From: Liolophura sinensis
Lineage: Eukaryota; Mollusca; Polyplacophora; Chitonida; Chitonidae
Reading direction: 5' to 3'
DNA length: 44,884 nucleotides
NCBI RefSeq assembly: GCF_032854445.1
Contig: NW_027018302.1
Span: 1-44,884 of the forward strand
The notes under the pieces were generated by a model. It did no database searches. It was not told the DNA's origin and saw only the letters and a list, made by a program, of their open reading frames with translations. The translations under genes were made by a program, and so were the position numbers. Positions 12,077 to 25,229 of the stretch are shown in pieces (within the stretch, counting starts at the first letter, position 1; each line of letters opens with the position of its first letter).

Positions 12077-13709
12077 CAACATGTAGATAAAGACATCGAG
12101 TTTGTCTTCGACTTAGAAGTAAGACAATTGCTCGATGAGTTAAATGGGCTTGGCCCAAAGATTTGACGTCTTCTGGGCTACCGAAGGGCACATAACTTAT
12201 AATAAAAAGTTGACTATAGTAATGACCAGTCGCGATATTACATAGTAAATGTAGCCGAATTGAATTAGCAAAAAGCCCAGGCAAAAATCCAAAAGTGGAA
12301 AAACTGTTCCAATGCTGCTGATAAGAGGCTAATCCGACGTATTTTGTGACGAGAAATCGAATGGTGCAAACCGCGTTGCTCTCCGACCAATACTTTTGGC
12401 TGTAGCGACAATTGAATGAGCATTTATGTGAAAATCACGTGACCAGCAACGGCTCTTACTCCATGGAAACCAAGGAAATTTGCAATTTTTCAACAGCTGG
12501 AGATGCCTGGCCCAATTGCGCATCTTTTGGCACCTTATTGATGTGGGTCAGTGTTTAATTGTACTTTTTACAGCAGACTGTATCAAGTACCTTTTTGTTT
12601 TTATATACAAATGGTGTGGTTTTTCAACATGTAGATAAAGACATTGAGTTTGTCTTCGACTTAGAAGTAAGACAATTGCTGGATGAGTTAAATGGGCTTG
12701 GCCCAAAGATTTGACGTCTTCTGGGCTACCGAAGGGCACATAACTTATAATCAAAAGTTGAATATAGTAATGGCCAGTCGCGATATTACATAGTAAATGT
12801 AGCCGAATTGAATTAGCAAAAAGCCCAGGCAAAAATCCAAAAGTGGAAAATCTGTTCCAATGCTGCTGGTAAGAGGCTAATCCGCCGTATTTTGTGACGA
12901 GAAATCGAATGGTGCAAACCTCGTTGCTCTCCGACCAACACTTATGGCTGTAGCTACAATTGAATGAGCATTTATGTGAAAATCACGTGCCTAACAACGG
13001 CTCTTACTCCATGGAAACCAAGGAAATTTGCAATTTTTCAACAGCTGGAGATGCCTGGCCTAATTGCGCATCTTTTGGCACCTTATTGATGTGGGTCAGT
13101 GTTCAATTGTACTTTTTACAGCAGACTGTGTCAAGTACATAGTTGTTTTTATATACAAATGGTGTGGTTTTTCAACATGTAGATAAAGACATTGAGTTTG
13201 TCTTCGACTTAGAAGTAAGACAATTGCTGGATGAGTTAAATGGGCTTGGCCCAAAGATTTGACGTCTTCTGGGCTACCGAAGGGCACATAACTTATAATG
13301 AAAAGTCGACTACAGTAATCACCAGTCGCAATAATACATAGTAAATGTAGCCGAATTGAATTAGCAAAAAGCCCAGGCAAAAATCCAAAAGTGGAAAAAC
13401 TGTTCCAATGCTGCTGATAAGAGGCTAATCCGACGTATTTTGTGACGATAAATCGAATGGTGCAAACCGCGTTGCTCTCCGACCAATACTTTTGGCTGTA
13501 GCGACAATTGAATGAGCATTTATGTGAAAATCACGTGACCAGCAACGGCTCTTACTCCATGGAAACCAAGGAAATTTGCAATTTTTCAACAGCTGGAGAT
13601 GCCTGGCCCAATTGCGCATCTTTTGGCACCTTATTGATGTGGGTCAGTGTTTAATTGTACTTTTTACAGCAGACTGTATCAAGTACCTTGTACAAATGGT
13701 GTGGTTTTT
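12077..13709 (+). repeat. Seven-monomer higher-order repeat, copy 2 (marker monomers)
   Basis: Matches 8241-9884 at a constant 3,836-bp offset: AATAAA at 12201-12206, AACCTCGTTG at 12917 and AAAAGTCGACTACAG at 13301 all fall 3,836 bp after their partners. Visible differences are few, for example CAACATGTAG here against CAACATATAG at 8241, GCCGT against ACCGT near 12890/9054, and AATCCAAAAG against AATCCCAAAG near 13383/9548. The last monomer then carries an 11-bp deletion not present in copy 1, and marker sharing stops about there. Confidence 0.9.
13681..13700 (+). repeat. 11-bp deletion in a satellite monomer
   Basis: Here ACCTTGT joins directly to ACAAATGG, losing the T-rich/TATAT stretch found at this point in every other monomer. 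The monomer spacing 13173 to 13710 is 537 bp, exactly 548 minus 11. It removes the only TATATA-like sequence of that monomer. It also sits at the switch from exactly 548-bp units to an indel-rich stretch (13.7-15.5 kb). Confidence 0.85.
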
Positions 13710-16700
13710 CAACATGTAGATAAAGACATTGAGTTTGTCTTCGACTTAGAAGTAAGACAATTGCTGGATGAGTTAAATGGGCTTGGCCCAAAGATTTGAC
13801 GTCTTCTGGGCTACCGAAGGGGCACATAACTTATAATCAAAAAGTTGAATATAGTAATGACCAGTCGCGATATTACATAGTAAATGTAGCCGAATTGAAT
13901 TAGCAAAAAGCCCAGGCAAAAATCCAAAAGTGGAAAAACTGTTCCAATGCTGCTGATAAGAGGCTAATCCCGACGTATTTTGTGACGAGAAATCGAATGG
14001 TGCAAAACCGCGTTGCTCTCCGACCAATACTTTTGGCTGTAGCGACAATTGAATGAGCATTTATGTGAAAATCACGTGCCCAGCAACGGCTCTTACTCCA
14101 TGGAAACCAAGGGAAATTTGCAATTTTTCAACAGCTGGAAGATGCCTGGCCCAATTGCGCATCTTTTGGCACCTTATTGATGTGGGTCAGTGTTTAATTG
14201 TACTTTTTTACAGCAGACTGTATCAAGTACCTTGTGTTTTTTATATACAAATGGTGTGGTTTTTCAACATGTAGATAAAGACATTGAGTTTGTCTTCGAC
14301 TTAGAAGTAAGACAATTGCTGGATGAGTTAAATGGGCTTGGCCCAAAGATTTGACGTCTTCTGGGCTACCGAAGGGCACATAACTTATAATCAAAAGTTG
14401 AATATAGTAATGACCAGTCCGCGATATTACATAGTAAATGTAGCCGAATTGAATTAGCAAAAAGCCCAGGCAAAAATCCAAAAGTGGAAAAACTGTTCCA
14501 ATGCTGCTGATAAGAGGCTAATCCGACGTATTTTGTGACGAGAAATCGAATGGGTGCAAACCGCGTTTGCTCTCCGACCAATACTTTTGGCTGTAGCGAC
14601 AATTGAATGAGCATTTATGTGAAAATCACGTGCCCAGCAACGGCTCTTACTCCATGGAAACCAAGGAAATTTGCAATTTTTCAACAGCTGGAGATGCCTG
14701 GCCCAATTGCGCATCTTTTTGCACCTTATTGATGTGGGTCAGTGTTTAATTGTACTTTTTACAGCAGGACTGTATCAAGTACCTTGTGCTTTTTTATATA
14801 CAATGGTGTGGTTTTTCAACATGTAGATAAAGACATTGAGTTTGTCTTCGACTTTAGAAGTAAGACAATTGCTGGATGAGTTAAATGGCTTGGCCCAAAG
14901 ATTTGACGTCTTCTGGGCTACCGAAGGGCACATAACTTATAATCAAAAGTTGATTAATAGTAATGACCAGTCGCGATATTACATAGTAAATGTAGCCGAA
15001 TTGAATTAGCAAAAAGCCCAGGCAAAAATCCCAAGTGGAAAAACTGTTCCAATGCTGCTGATAAGAGGCTAATCCGACGTATTTTGTGACGAGAAATCGA
15101 ATGGTGCAAACCGCGTTGCTCTCCGACCAATACTTTTGGCTGTAGCGACAATTGAATGAGCATTTATGTGAAAATCACGTGACCAGCAACGGCTCTTACT
15201 CCATGGAAACCAAGGAAATTTGCAATTTTTCAACAGCTGGAGATGCCCTGGCCCAATTTCGCATCTTTTGGCACCTTATTGATGTGGGTCAGTGTTCAAT
15301 TGTACTTTTTACAGCAGACTGTATCAAGTACCTTGTTGTTTTTATATACAAATGGTGTGGTTTTTCAACATGTAGATAAAGACATTGAGTTTGTCTTCGA
15401 CTTAGAAGTAAGACAATTGCTGGATGAGTTAAATGGGCTTGGCCCAAAGATTTGACGTCTTCTGGGCTACCGAAGGGCACATAACTTATAATCAAAAGTT
15501 GAATATAGTAATGACCAGTCGCGATATACATAGTAAATGTAGCCGAATTGAATTAGCAAAAAGCCCAGGCAAAAATCCAAAAGTAGAAAAACTGTTCCAA
15601 TGCTGCTGATAAGAGGCTAATCCGACGTATTTTGTGACGAGAAATCGAATGGTGCAAACCGCGTTGCTCTCCGACCAATACTTTTGGCTGTAGCGACAAT
15701 TGAATGAGCATTTATGTGAAAATCACGTGACCAGCAACGGCTCTTACTCCATGGAAACCAAGGAAATTTGCAATTTTTCAACAGCTGGAGATGCCTGGCC
15801 CAATTGCGCATCTTTTGGCACCTTATTGATGTGGGTCAGTGTTTAATTGTACTTTTTACAGCAGACTGTATCAAGTACCTTGTGTTTTTATATACAAATG
15901 GTGTGGTTTTTCAACATGTAGATAAAGACATTGAGTTTGTCTTCGACTTAGAAGTAAGACAATTGCTGGATGAGTTAAATGGGCTTGGCCCAAAGATTTG
16001 ACGTCTTCTGGGCTACCGAAGGGCACATAACTTATAATCAAAAGTTGAATATAGTAATGACCAGTCGCGATATTACATAGTAAATGTAGCCGAATTGAAT
16101 TAGCAAAAAGCCCAGGCAAAAATCCCAAAGTGGAAAAACTTTTCCAATGCTGCTGATAAGAGGCTAATCCGCCGTATTTTGTGACGAGAAATCGAATGGT
16201 GCAAACCGCGTTGCTCTCCGACCAATACTTTTGGCTATAGCGACAATTGAATGAGCATTTATGTGAAAATCACGTGCCCAGCAACGGCTCTTACTCCATG
16301 GAAACCAAGGAAATTTGCAATTTTTCAACAGCTGAAGATGCCTGGCCCAATTGCGCATCTTTTGGCACCTTATTGATGTGGGTCAGTGTTTAATTGTACT
16401 TTTGACAGCAGACTGTATCAAGTACCTTGTGTTTTTTATATACAAATGGTGTGGTTTTTCAACATGTAGATAAAGACATTGAGTTTGTCTTCGACTTAGA
16501 AGTAAGACAATTGCTGGATGAGTTAAATGGGCTTGGCCCAAAGATTTGACGTCTTCTGGGCTACCGAAGGGCACATAACTTATAATCAAAAGTTGATTAT
16601 AGTAATGACCAGTCGCGATATTACATAGTAAATGTAGCCGAATTGAATTAGCAAAAAGCCCAGGCAAAAATCCCAAAGTGGAAAAACTGTTCCAATGCTG

Positions 16701-18026
16701 CTGATAAGAGGCTAATCCGACGTATTTTGTGACGAGAAATCGAATGGTGCAAACCGCGTTGCTCTCCGACCAATACTTTTGGCTGTAGCGACAATTGAAT
16801 GAGCATTTATGTGAAAATCACGTGCCCAGCAACGGCTCTTACTCCATGGAAACCAAGGAAATTTGCAATTTTTCAACAGCTGGAGATGCCTGGCCCAATT
16901 GCTCATCTTTTGGCACCTTATTGATGTGGGTCAGTGTTCAATTGTACTTTTTACAGCAGACTGTATCAAGTACCTTGTTGTTTTTATATACAAATGGTGT
17001 GGTTTTTCAACATGTAGATAAAGACATTGAGTTTGTCTTCGACTTAGAAGTAAGACAATTGCTGGATGAGTTAAATGGGCTTGGCCCAAAGATTTGACGT
17101 CTTCTGGGCTACCGAAGGGCACATAACTTATAATCAAAAGTTGAATATAGTAATGACCAGTCGCGATATTACATAGTAAATGTAGCCGAATTGAATTAGC
17201 AAAAAGCCCAGGCAAAAATCCAAAAGTGGAAAATCTGTTCCAATACTGCTGGTAAGAGGCTAATCCGCCGTATTTTGTGACGAGAAATCGAATGGTGCAA
17301 ACCGCGTTGCTCTCCGACCAACACTTATGGCTGTAGCGACAATTGAATGAGCATTCATGTGAAAATCACGTGACCAGCAACGGCTCTTACTCCATGGAAA
17401 CCAAGGAAATTTGCAATTTTTCAACAGCTGGAGATGCCTGGCCCAATTGCGCATCATTTTGCACCTTATTGATGTGGGTCAGTGTTTAATTGTACTTTTT
17501 ACAGCAGACTGTATCAAGTACCTTGTTGTTTTTATATACAAATGGTGTGGTTTTTCAACATGTAGATAAAGACATTGAGTTTGTCTTCGACTTAGAAGTA
17601 AGACAATTGCTGGATGAGTTAAATGGGCTTGGCCCAAAGATTTGACGTCTTCTGGGCTACCGAAGGGCACATAACTTATAATCAAAAGTTGAATATAGTA
17701 ATGACCAGTCGCGATATTACATAGTAAATGTAGCCGAATTGAAATAGCAAAAAGCCCAGGCAAAAATCCAAAAGTGGAAAATCTGTTCCAATACTGCTGG
17801 TAAGAGGCTAATCCGCCGTATTTTGTGACGAGAAATCGAATGGTGCAAACCGCGTTGCTCTCCGACCAACACTTATGGCTGTAGCGACAATTGAATGAGC
17901 ATTCATGTGAAAATCACGTGCCTAACAACGGCTCTTACTCCATGGAAACCAAGGAAATTTGCAATTTTTCAACAGCTGGAGATGCCTGGCCCAATTGCGC
18001 ATCTTTTGGCACCTTATTGATGTGGG

Positions 18027-19406
18027 TCAGTGTTTAATTGTACTTTTTACAGCAGTCTGTATCAAGTACCTTGTTGTTTTTATATACAAATGGTGTGGTT
18101 TTTCAACATGTAGATAAAGACATTGAGTTTGTCTTCGACTTAGAAGTAAGACAATTGCTGGATGAGTTAAATGGGCTTGGCCCAAAGATTTGACGTCTTC
18201 TGGGCTACCGAAGGGCGCATAACTTATAATCAAAAGTTGACTATAGTAATGACCAGTCGCGATATTACATAGTAAATGTAGCCGAATTGAATTAGCAAAA
18301 AGCCCAGGCAAAAATCCAAAAGTGGAAAAACTGTTCCAATACTGCTAGTAAGAGGCTAATCCGACGTATTTTGTGACGAGAAATCGAATGGTGCAAACCG
18401 CGTTGCTCTCCGACCAATACTTTTGGCTGTAGCGACAATTGAATGAGCATTTATGTGAAAATCACGTGACCAGCAACGGCTCTTACTCCATGGAAACCAA
18501 GGAAATTTGCAATTTTTCAACAGCTGGAGATGCCTGGCCCAATTGCGCATCTTTTTGCACCTCATTGATGTGGGTCAGTGTTTAATTGTACTTTTTACAG
18601 CAGACTGTATCAAGTACCTTGTTGTTTTTATATACAAATGGTGTGGTTTTTCAACATGTAGATAAAGACATTGAGTTTGTCTTCGACTTAGAAGTAAGAC
18701 AATTGCTGGATGAGTTAAATGGGCTTGGCCCAAAGATTTGACGTCTTCTGGGCTACCGAAGGGCACATAACTTATAATAAAAAGTTGAATATAGTAATGA
18801 CCAGTCGCGATATTACATAGTAAATGTAGCCGAATTGAATTAGCAAAAAGCCCAGGCAAAAATCCAAAAGTGGAAAAACTGTTCCAATGCTGCTGGTAAG
18901 AGGCTAATCCGACGTATTTTGTGACGAGAAATCGAATGGTGCAAACCGCGTTGCTCTCCGACCAACACTTATGGCTGTAGCTACAATTGAATGAGCATTT
19001 ATGTGAAAATCACGTGCCTAACAACGGCTCTTACTCCATGGAAACCAAGGAAATTTGCAATTTTTCAACAGCTGGAGATGCCTGGCCCAATTGCGCATCT
19101 TTTGGCACCTTATTGATGTGGGTCAGTGTTCAATTGTACTTTTTACAGCAGACTGTATCAAGTGCCTTGTGTTTTTATATACAAATGGTGTGGTTTTTCA
19201 ACATGTAGATAAAGACATTGAGTTTGTCTTCGACTTAGAAGTAAGACAATTGCTGGATGAGTTAAATGGGCTTGGCCCAAAGATTTGACGTCTTCTGGGC
19301 TACCGAAGGGCACATAACTTATAATCAAAAGTTGAATATAGTAATGACCAGTCGCGATATTACATAGTAAATGTAGCCGAATTGAATTATCAAAAAGCCC
19401 AGGCAA
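18027..19406 (+). repeat. Five-monomer (about 2,739-bp) duplication, copy 1
   Basis: A run of private markers repeats five monomers downstream: AATACTGCTAGTAAGAGG (ACTGCTAGTA at 18341), AATAAA at 18776-18781, and AGTGCCTTGTG at 19161. The offset is 2,739 bp, falling to 2,736 bp after a 3-bp deletion in the downstream copy. A private change in this copy is GGGCGCATAAC near 18214. Confidence 0.82.
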
Positions 19407-20765
19407 AAATCCAAAAGTGGAAAAACTGTTCCAATGCTGCTGGTAAGAGGCTAATCCGACGTATTTTGTGACGAGAAATCGAATGGTGCAAACCGCGTTG
19501 CTCTCCGACCAATACTTTTGGCTGTAGCGACAATTGAATGAGCATTTATGTGAAAATCACGTGACCAGCAACGGCTCTTACTCCATGGAAACCAAGGAAA
19601 TTTGCAATTTTTCAACAGCTGGAGATGCCTGGCCCAATTGCGCATCTTTTTGCACCTTATTGATGTGGGTCAGTGTTCAATTGTACTTTTTACAGCAGAC
19701 TGTGTCAAGTACATTGTTGTTTTTATATACAAACGGTGTGGTTTTTCAACATGTAGATAAAGACATTGAGTTTGTCTTCGACTTAGAAGTAAGACAATTG
19801 CTGGAGAAGTTAAATGGGCTTGGCCCAAAGATTTGACGTCTTCTGGGCTACCGAAGGGCACATAACTTATAATCAAAAGTTGAATATAGTAATGACCAGT
19901 CGCGATATTACATAGTAAATGTAGCCGAATTGAATTAGCAAAAAGCCCAGGCAAAAATCCAAAAGTGGAAAATCTGTTCCAATACTGCTGGTAAGAGGCT
20001 AATCCGCCGTATTTTGTGACGAGAAATCGAATGGTGCAAACCGCGTTGCTCTCCGACCAACACTTATGGCTGTAGCGACAATTGAATGAGCATTTATGTG
20101 AAAATCACGTGCCTAACAACGGCTCTTACTCCATGGAAACCAAGGAAATTTGCAATTTTTCAACAGCTGGAGATGCCTGGCCCAATTGCGCATCTTTTGG
20201 CACCTTATTGATGTGGGTCAGTGTTCAGTTGTACTTTTTACAGTAGACTGTATCAAGTACCTTGTGTTTTTTATATACAAATGGTGTGGTTTTTCAACAT
20301 GTAGATAAAGACATTGAGTTTGTCTTCGACTTAGAAGTAAGACAATTGCTGGATGAGTTAAATGGGCTTGGCCCAAAGATTTGACGTCTTCTGGGCTACC
20401 GAAGGGCACATAACTTATAATCAAAAGTTGAATATAGTAATGACCAGTCGCGATATTACATAGTAAATGTAGCCGAATTGAATTAGCAAAAAGCCCAGGC
20501 AAAAATCCAAAAGTGGAAAAACTGTTCCAATGCTGCTGGTAAGAGGCTAATCCGACGTATTTTGTGACGAGAAATCGAATGGTGCAAACCGCGTTGCTCT
20601 CCGACCAACACTTATGGCTGTAGCGACAATTGAATGAGCATTTATGTGAAAATCACGTGCCTAACAACGGCTCTTACTCCATGGAAACCAAGGAAATTTG
20701 CAATTTTTCAACAGCTGGAGATGCCTGGCCCAATTGCGCATCTTTTGGCACCTTATTGATGTGGG

Positions 20766-22142
20766 TCAGTGTTTAATTGTACTTTTTACAGCAGACTGTA
20801 TCAAGTACCTTGTTGTTTTTATATACAAATGGTGTGGTTTTTCAACATGTAGATAAAGACATTGAGTTTGTCTTCGACTTAGAAGTAAGACAATTGCTGG
20901 ATGAGTTAAATGGGCTTGGCCCAAAGATTTGACGTCTTCTGGGCTACCGAAGGGCACATAACTTATAATCAAAAGTTGACTATAGTAATGACCAGTCGCG
21001 ATATTACATAGTAAATGTAGCCGAATTGAATTAGCAAAAAGCCCAGGCAAAAATCCCAAAGTGGAAAAACTGTTCCAATACTGCTAGTAAGAGGCTAATC
21101 CGCCGTATTTTGTGACGAGAAATCGAATGGTGCAAACCGCGTTGCTCTCCGACCAATACTTTTGGCTGTAGCGACAATTGAATGAGCATTTATGTGAAAA
21201 TCACGTGACCAGCAACGGCTCTTACTCCATGGAAACCAAGGAAATTTGCAATTTTTCAACAGCTGGAGATGCCTGGCCCAATTGCGCATCTTTTTGCACC
21301 TTATTGATGTGGGTCAGTGTTTAATTGTACTTTTTACAGCAGACTGTATCAAGTACCTTGTTTTTATATACAAATGGTGTGGTTTTTCAACATGTAGATA
21401 AAGACATTGAGTTTGTCTTCGACTTAGAAGTAAGACAATTGCTGGATGAGTTAAATGGGCTTGGCCCAAAGATTTGACGTCTTCTGGGCTACCGAAGGGC
21501 ACATAACTTATAATAAAAAGTTGAATATAGTAATGACCAGTCGCGATATTACATAGTAAATGTAGCCGAATTGAATTAGCAAAAAGCCCAGGCAAAAATC
21601 CAAAAGTGGAAAAACTGTTCCAATGCTGCTGGTAAGAGGCTAATCCGACGTATTTTGTGACGAGAAATCGAATGGTGCAAACCGCGTTGCTCTCCGACCA
21701 ACACTTATGGCTGTAGCTACAATTGAATGAGCATTTATGTGAAAATCACGTGCCCAACAACGGCTCTTACTCCATGGAAACCAAGGAAATTTGCAATTTT
21801 TCAACAGCTGGAGATGCCTGGCCCAATTGCGCATCTTTTGGCACCTTATTGATGTCGGTCAGTGTTCAATTGTACTTTTTACAGCAGACTGTATCAAGTG
21901 CCTTGTGTTTTTATATACAAATGGTGTGGTTTTTCAACATGTAGATAAAGACATTGAGTTTGTCTTCGACTTAGAAGTAAGACAATTGCTGGATGAGTTA
22001 AATGGGCTTGGCCCAAAGATTTGACGTCTTCTGGGCTACCGAAGGGCACATAACTTATAATCAAAAGTTGAATATAGTAATGACCAGTCGCGATATTACA
22101 TAGTAAATGTAGCCGAATTGAATTAGCAAAAAGCCCAGGCAA
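20766..22142 (+). repeat. Five-monomer (about 2,739-bp) duplication, copy 2
   Basis: Downstream partner of 18.0-19.4 kb, with the CTGCTAGTAA marker at 21081, AATAAA at 21512-21517 and AGTGCCTTG at 21897. It carries a 3-bp deletion near 21358 (CCTTGTTTTTATA), which makes that monomer 545 bp (20843 to 21388), and GATGTCGGTC near 21851. Confidence 0.82.
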
Positions 22143-25100
22143 AAATCCAAAAGTGGAAAAAACTGTTCCAATGCTGCTGATAAGAGATTAATCCGACGTA
22201 TTTTGTGACGAGAAATCGAATGGTGCAAACTGCGTTGCTCTCCGACCAACACTTATGGCTGTAGCGACAATTGAATGAGCATTTATGTGAAAATCACGTG
22301 CCTAACAACGGCTCTTACTCCATGGGAAAACCAAGGAAATTTGCAATTTTTTCAACAGCTGGAGATGCCTGGCCCAATTGCGCATCTTATGGCACCTTAT
22401 TGATGTGGGTCAGTGTTCAATTGTACTTTTTACAGCAGACTGTATCAAGTACCTTGTTGTTTTTATATACAAATGGTGTGGTTTTTCAACATGTAGATAA
22501 AGACATTGAGTTTGTCTTCGACTTAGAAGTAAGACAATTGCTGGATGAGTTAAATGGGCTTGGCCCAAAGATTTGACGTCTTCTGGGCTACCGAAGGGCA
22601 CATAACTTATAATCAAAAGTTGAATATAGTAATGACCAGGTCGCGATATTACATAGTAAATGTAGCCGAATTGAATTAGCAAAAAGCCCAGGCAAAAATC
22701 CCAAAGTAGAAAAACTGTTCCAATGCTGCTGGTAAGAGGCTAATCCGCCGTATTTTGTGACGATAAATCGAATGGTGCAAACCCGCGTTGCTCTCCGACC
22801 AATACTTTTGGCTGTAGCGACAATTGAATGAGCATTTATGTGAAAATCACGTGACCAGCAACGGCTCTTACTCCATGGAAACAAGGAAATTTGCAATTTT
22901 TCAACAGCTGGAGATGCCTGGCCCAATTGCGCATCTTTTGGCACCTTATTGATGTGGGTCAGTGTTCAATTGTACTTTTTACAGCAGACTGTATCAAGTA
23001 CCTTGTTGTTTTCATATACAAATGGTGTGGTTTTTCAACATGTAGATAAAGACATTGAGTTTGTCTTCGACTTAGAAGTAAGACAATTGCTGGATGAGTT
23101 AAATGGGCTTGGCCCAAAGATTTGACGTCTTCTGGGCTACCGAAGGGCACATAACTTATAATCAAAAGTTGATTATAGTAATGACCAGTCGCGATATTAC
23201 ATAGTAAATGTAGCCGAATTGAATTAGCAAAAAGCCCAGGCAAAAATCCAAAAGTGGAAAAACTGTTCCAATGCTGCTGATAAGAGGCTAATCCGACGTA
23301 TTTTGTGACGAGAAATCGAATGGTGCAAACCGCGTTGCTCTCCGACCAATACTTTTGGCTGTAGCGACAATTGAATGAGCATTTATGTGAAAATCACGTG
23401 CCCAGCAGCGGCTCTTACTCCATGGAAACCAAGGAAATTTGCAATTTTTCAACAGCTGGAGATGCCTGGCCCAATTGCGCATCTTTTGGCACCTTATTGA
23501 TGTGGGTCAGTGTTTAATTGTACTTTTTACAGCAGACTGTATCAAGTACCTTGTGTTTTTTATATACAAATGGTGTGGTTTTTCAACATGTAGATAAAGA
23601 CATTGAGATTGTCTTCGACTTAGAAGTAAGACAATTGCTGGATGAGTTAAATGGGCTTGGCCCAAAGATTTGACGTCTTCTGGGCTACCGAAGGGCACAT
23701 AACTTATAATCAAAAGTTGAATATAGTAATGACCAGTCGCGATATTGCATAGTAAATGTAGCCGAATTGAATTAGGCAAAAAGCCCAGGCAAAAATCCCA
23801 AAGTGGAAAAACTGTTCCAATGCTGCTGATAAGAGGCTAATCCGACGTATTTTGTGACGAGAAATCGAATGGTGCAAACCGCGTTGCTCTCCGACCAATA
23901 CTTTTAGCTGTAGCGACAATTGAATGAGCATTTATGTGAAAATCACGTGACCAGCAACGGCTCTTACTCCATGGAAACCAAGGAAATTTGCAATTTTTCA
24001 ACAGCTGGAGATGCCTGGCCCAATTGCGCATCTTTTGGCACCTTATTGATGTGGGTCAGTGTTCAATTGTACTTTTTACAGCAGACTGTATCAAGTACCT
24101 TGTTGTTTTTATATACAAATGGTGTGGTTTTTCAACATGTAGATAAAGACATTGAGTTTGTCTTCGACTTAGAAGTAAGACAATTGCTGGATGAGTTAAA
24201 TGGGCTTGGCCCAAAGATTTGACGTCTTCTGGGCTACCGAAGGGCACATAACTTATAATCAAAAGTTGAATATAGTAATGACCAGTCGCGATATTACATA
24301 GTAAATGTAGCCGAATTGAATTAGCAAAAAGCCCAGGCAAAAATCCAAAAGTGGAAAAACTGTTCCAATGCTGCTGATAAGAGGCTAATCCGACGTCTTT
24401 TGTGACGAGAAATCGAATGGTGCAAACCGCGTTGCTCTCCGACCAATACTTTTGGCTGTAGCGACAATTGAATGAGCATTTATGTGAAAATCACGTGCCC
24501 AGCAACGGCTCTTACTCCATGGAAACCAAGGAAATTTGCAATTTTTCAACAGCTGAAGATGCCTGGCCCAATTGCGCATCTTTTGGCACCTTATTGATGT
24601 GGGTCAGTGTTTAATTGTACTTTTTACAGCAGACTGTATCAAGTACCTTGTGTTTTTTTATATACAAATGGTGTGGTTTTTCAACATGTAGATAAAGACA
24701 TTGAGTTTGTCTTCGACTTAGAAGTAAGACAATTGCTGGATGAGTTAAATGGGCTTGGCCCAAAGATTTGACGTCTTCTGGGCTACCGAAGGGCACATAA
24801 CTTATAATCAAAAGTTTACTATATTAATGACCAGTCGCGATATTACATAGTAAATGTAGCCGAATTGAATTAGCAAAAAGCCCAGGCAAAAATCCAAAAG
24901 TGGAAAAACTGTTCCAATACTGCTAGTAAGAGGGCTAATATCCGACGTATTTGTGACGAGAAATCGAATGGTGCAAACCGCGTTGCTCTCGACCAACACT
25001 TATGGCTGTAGCTACAATTGAATGAGCATTTATGTGAAAATCACGTGACCAGCAGCGGCTCTTACTCCATGGAAACCAAGGAAATTTGCAATTTTTCACA

Positions 25101-25229
25101 GCTGAGATGCCTGTCCCAATTGCCCATCTTTTGGCACCTTATTGATGTGGGTCAGTGTTTAATTGTACTTTTTACAGCAGACTGTATCAAGTACCTTGTG
25201 TTTTTTTATATACAAATGGTGTGGTTTTT

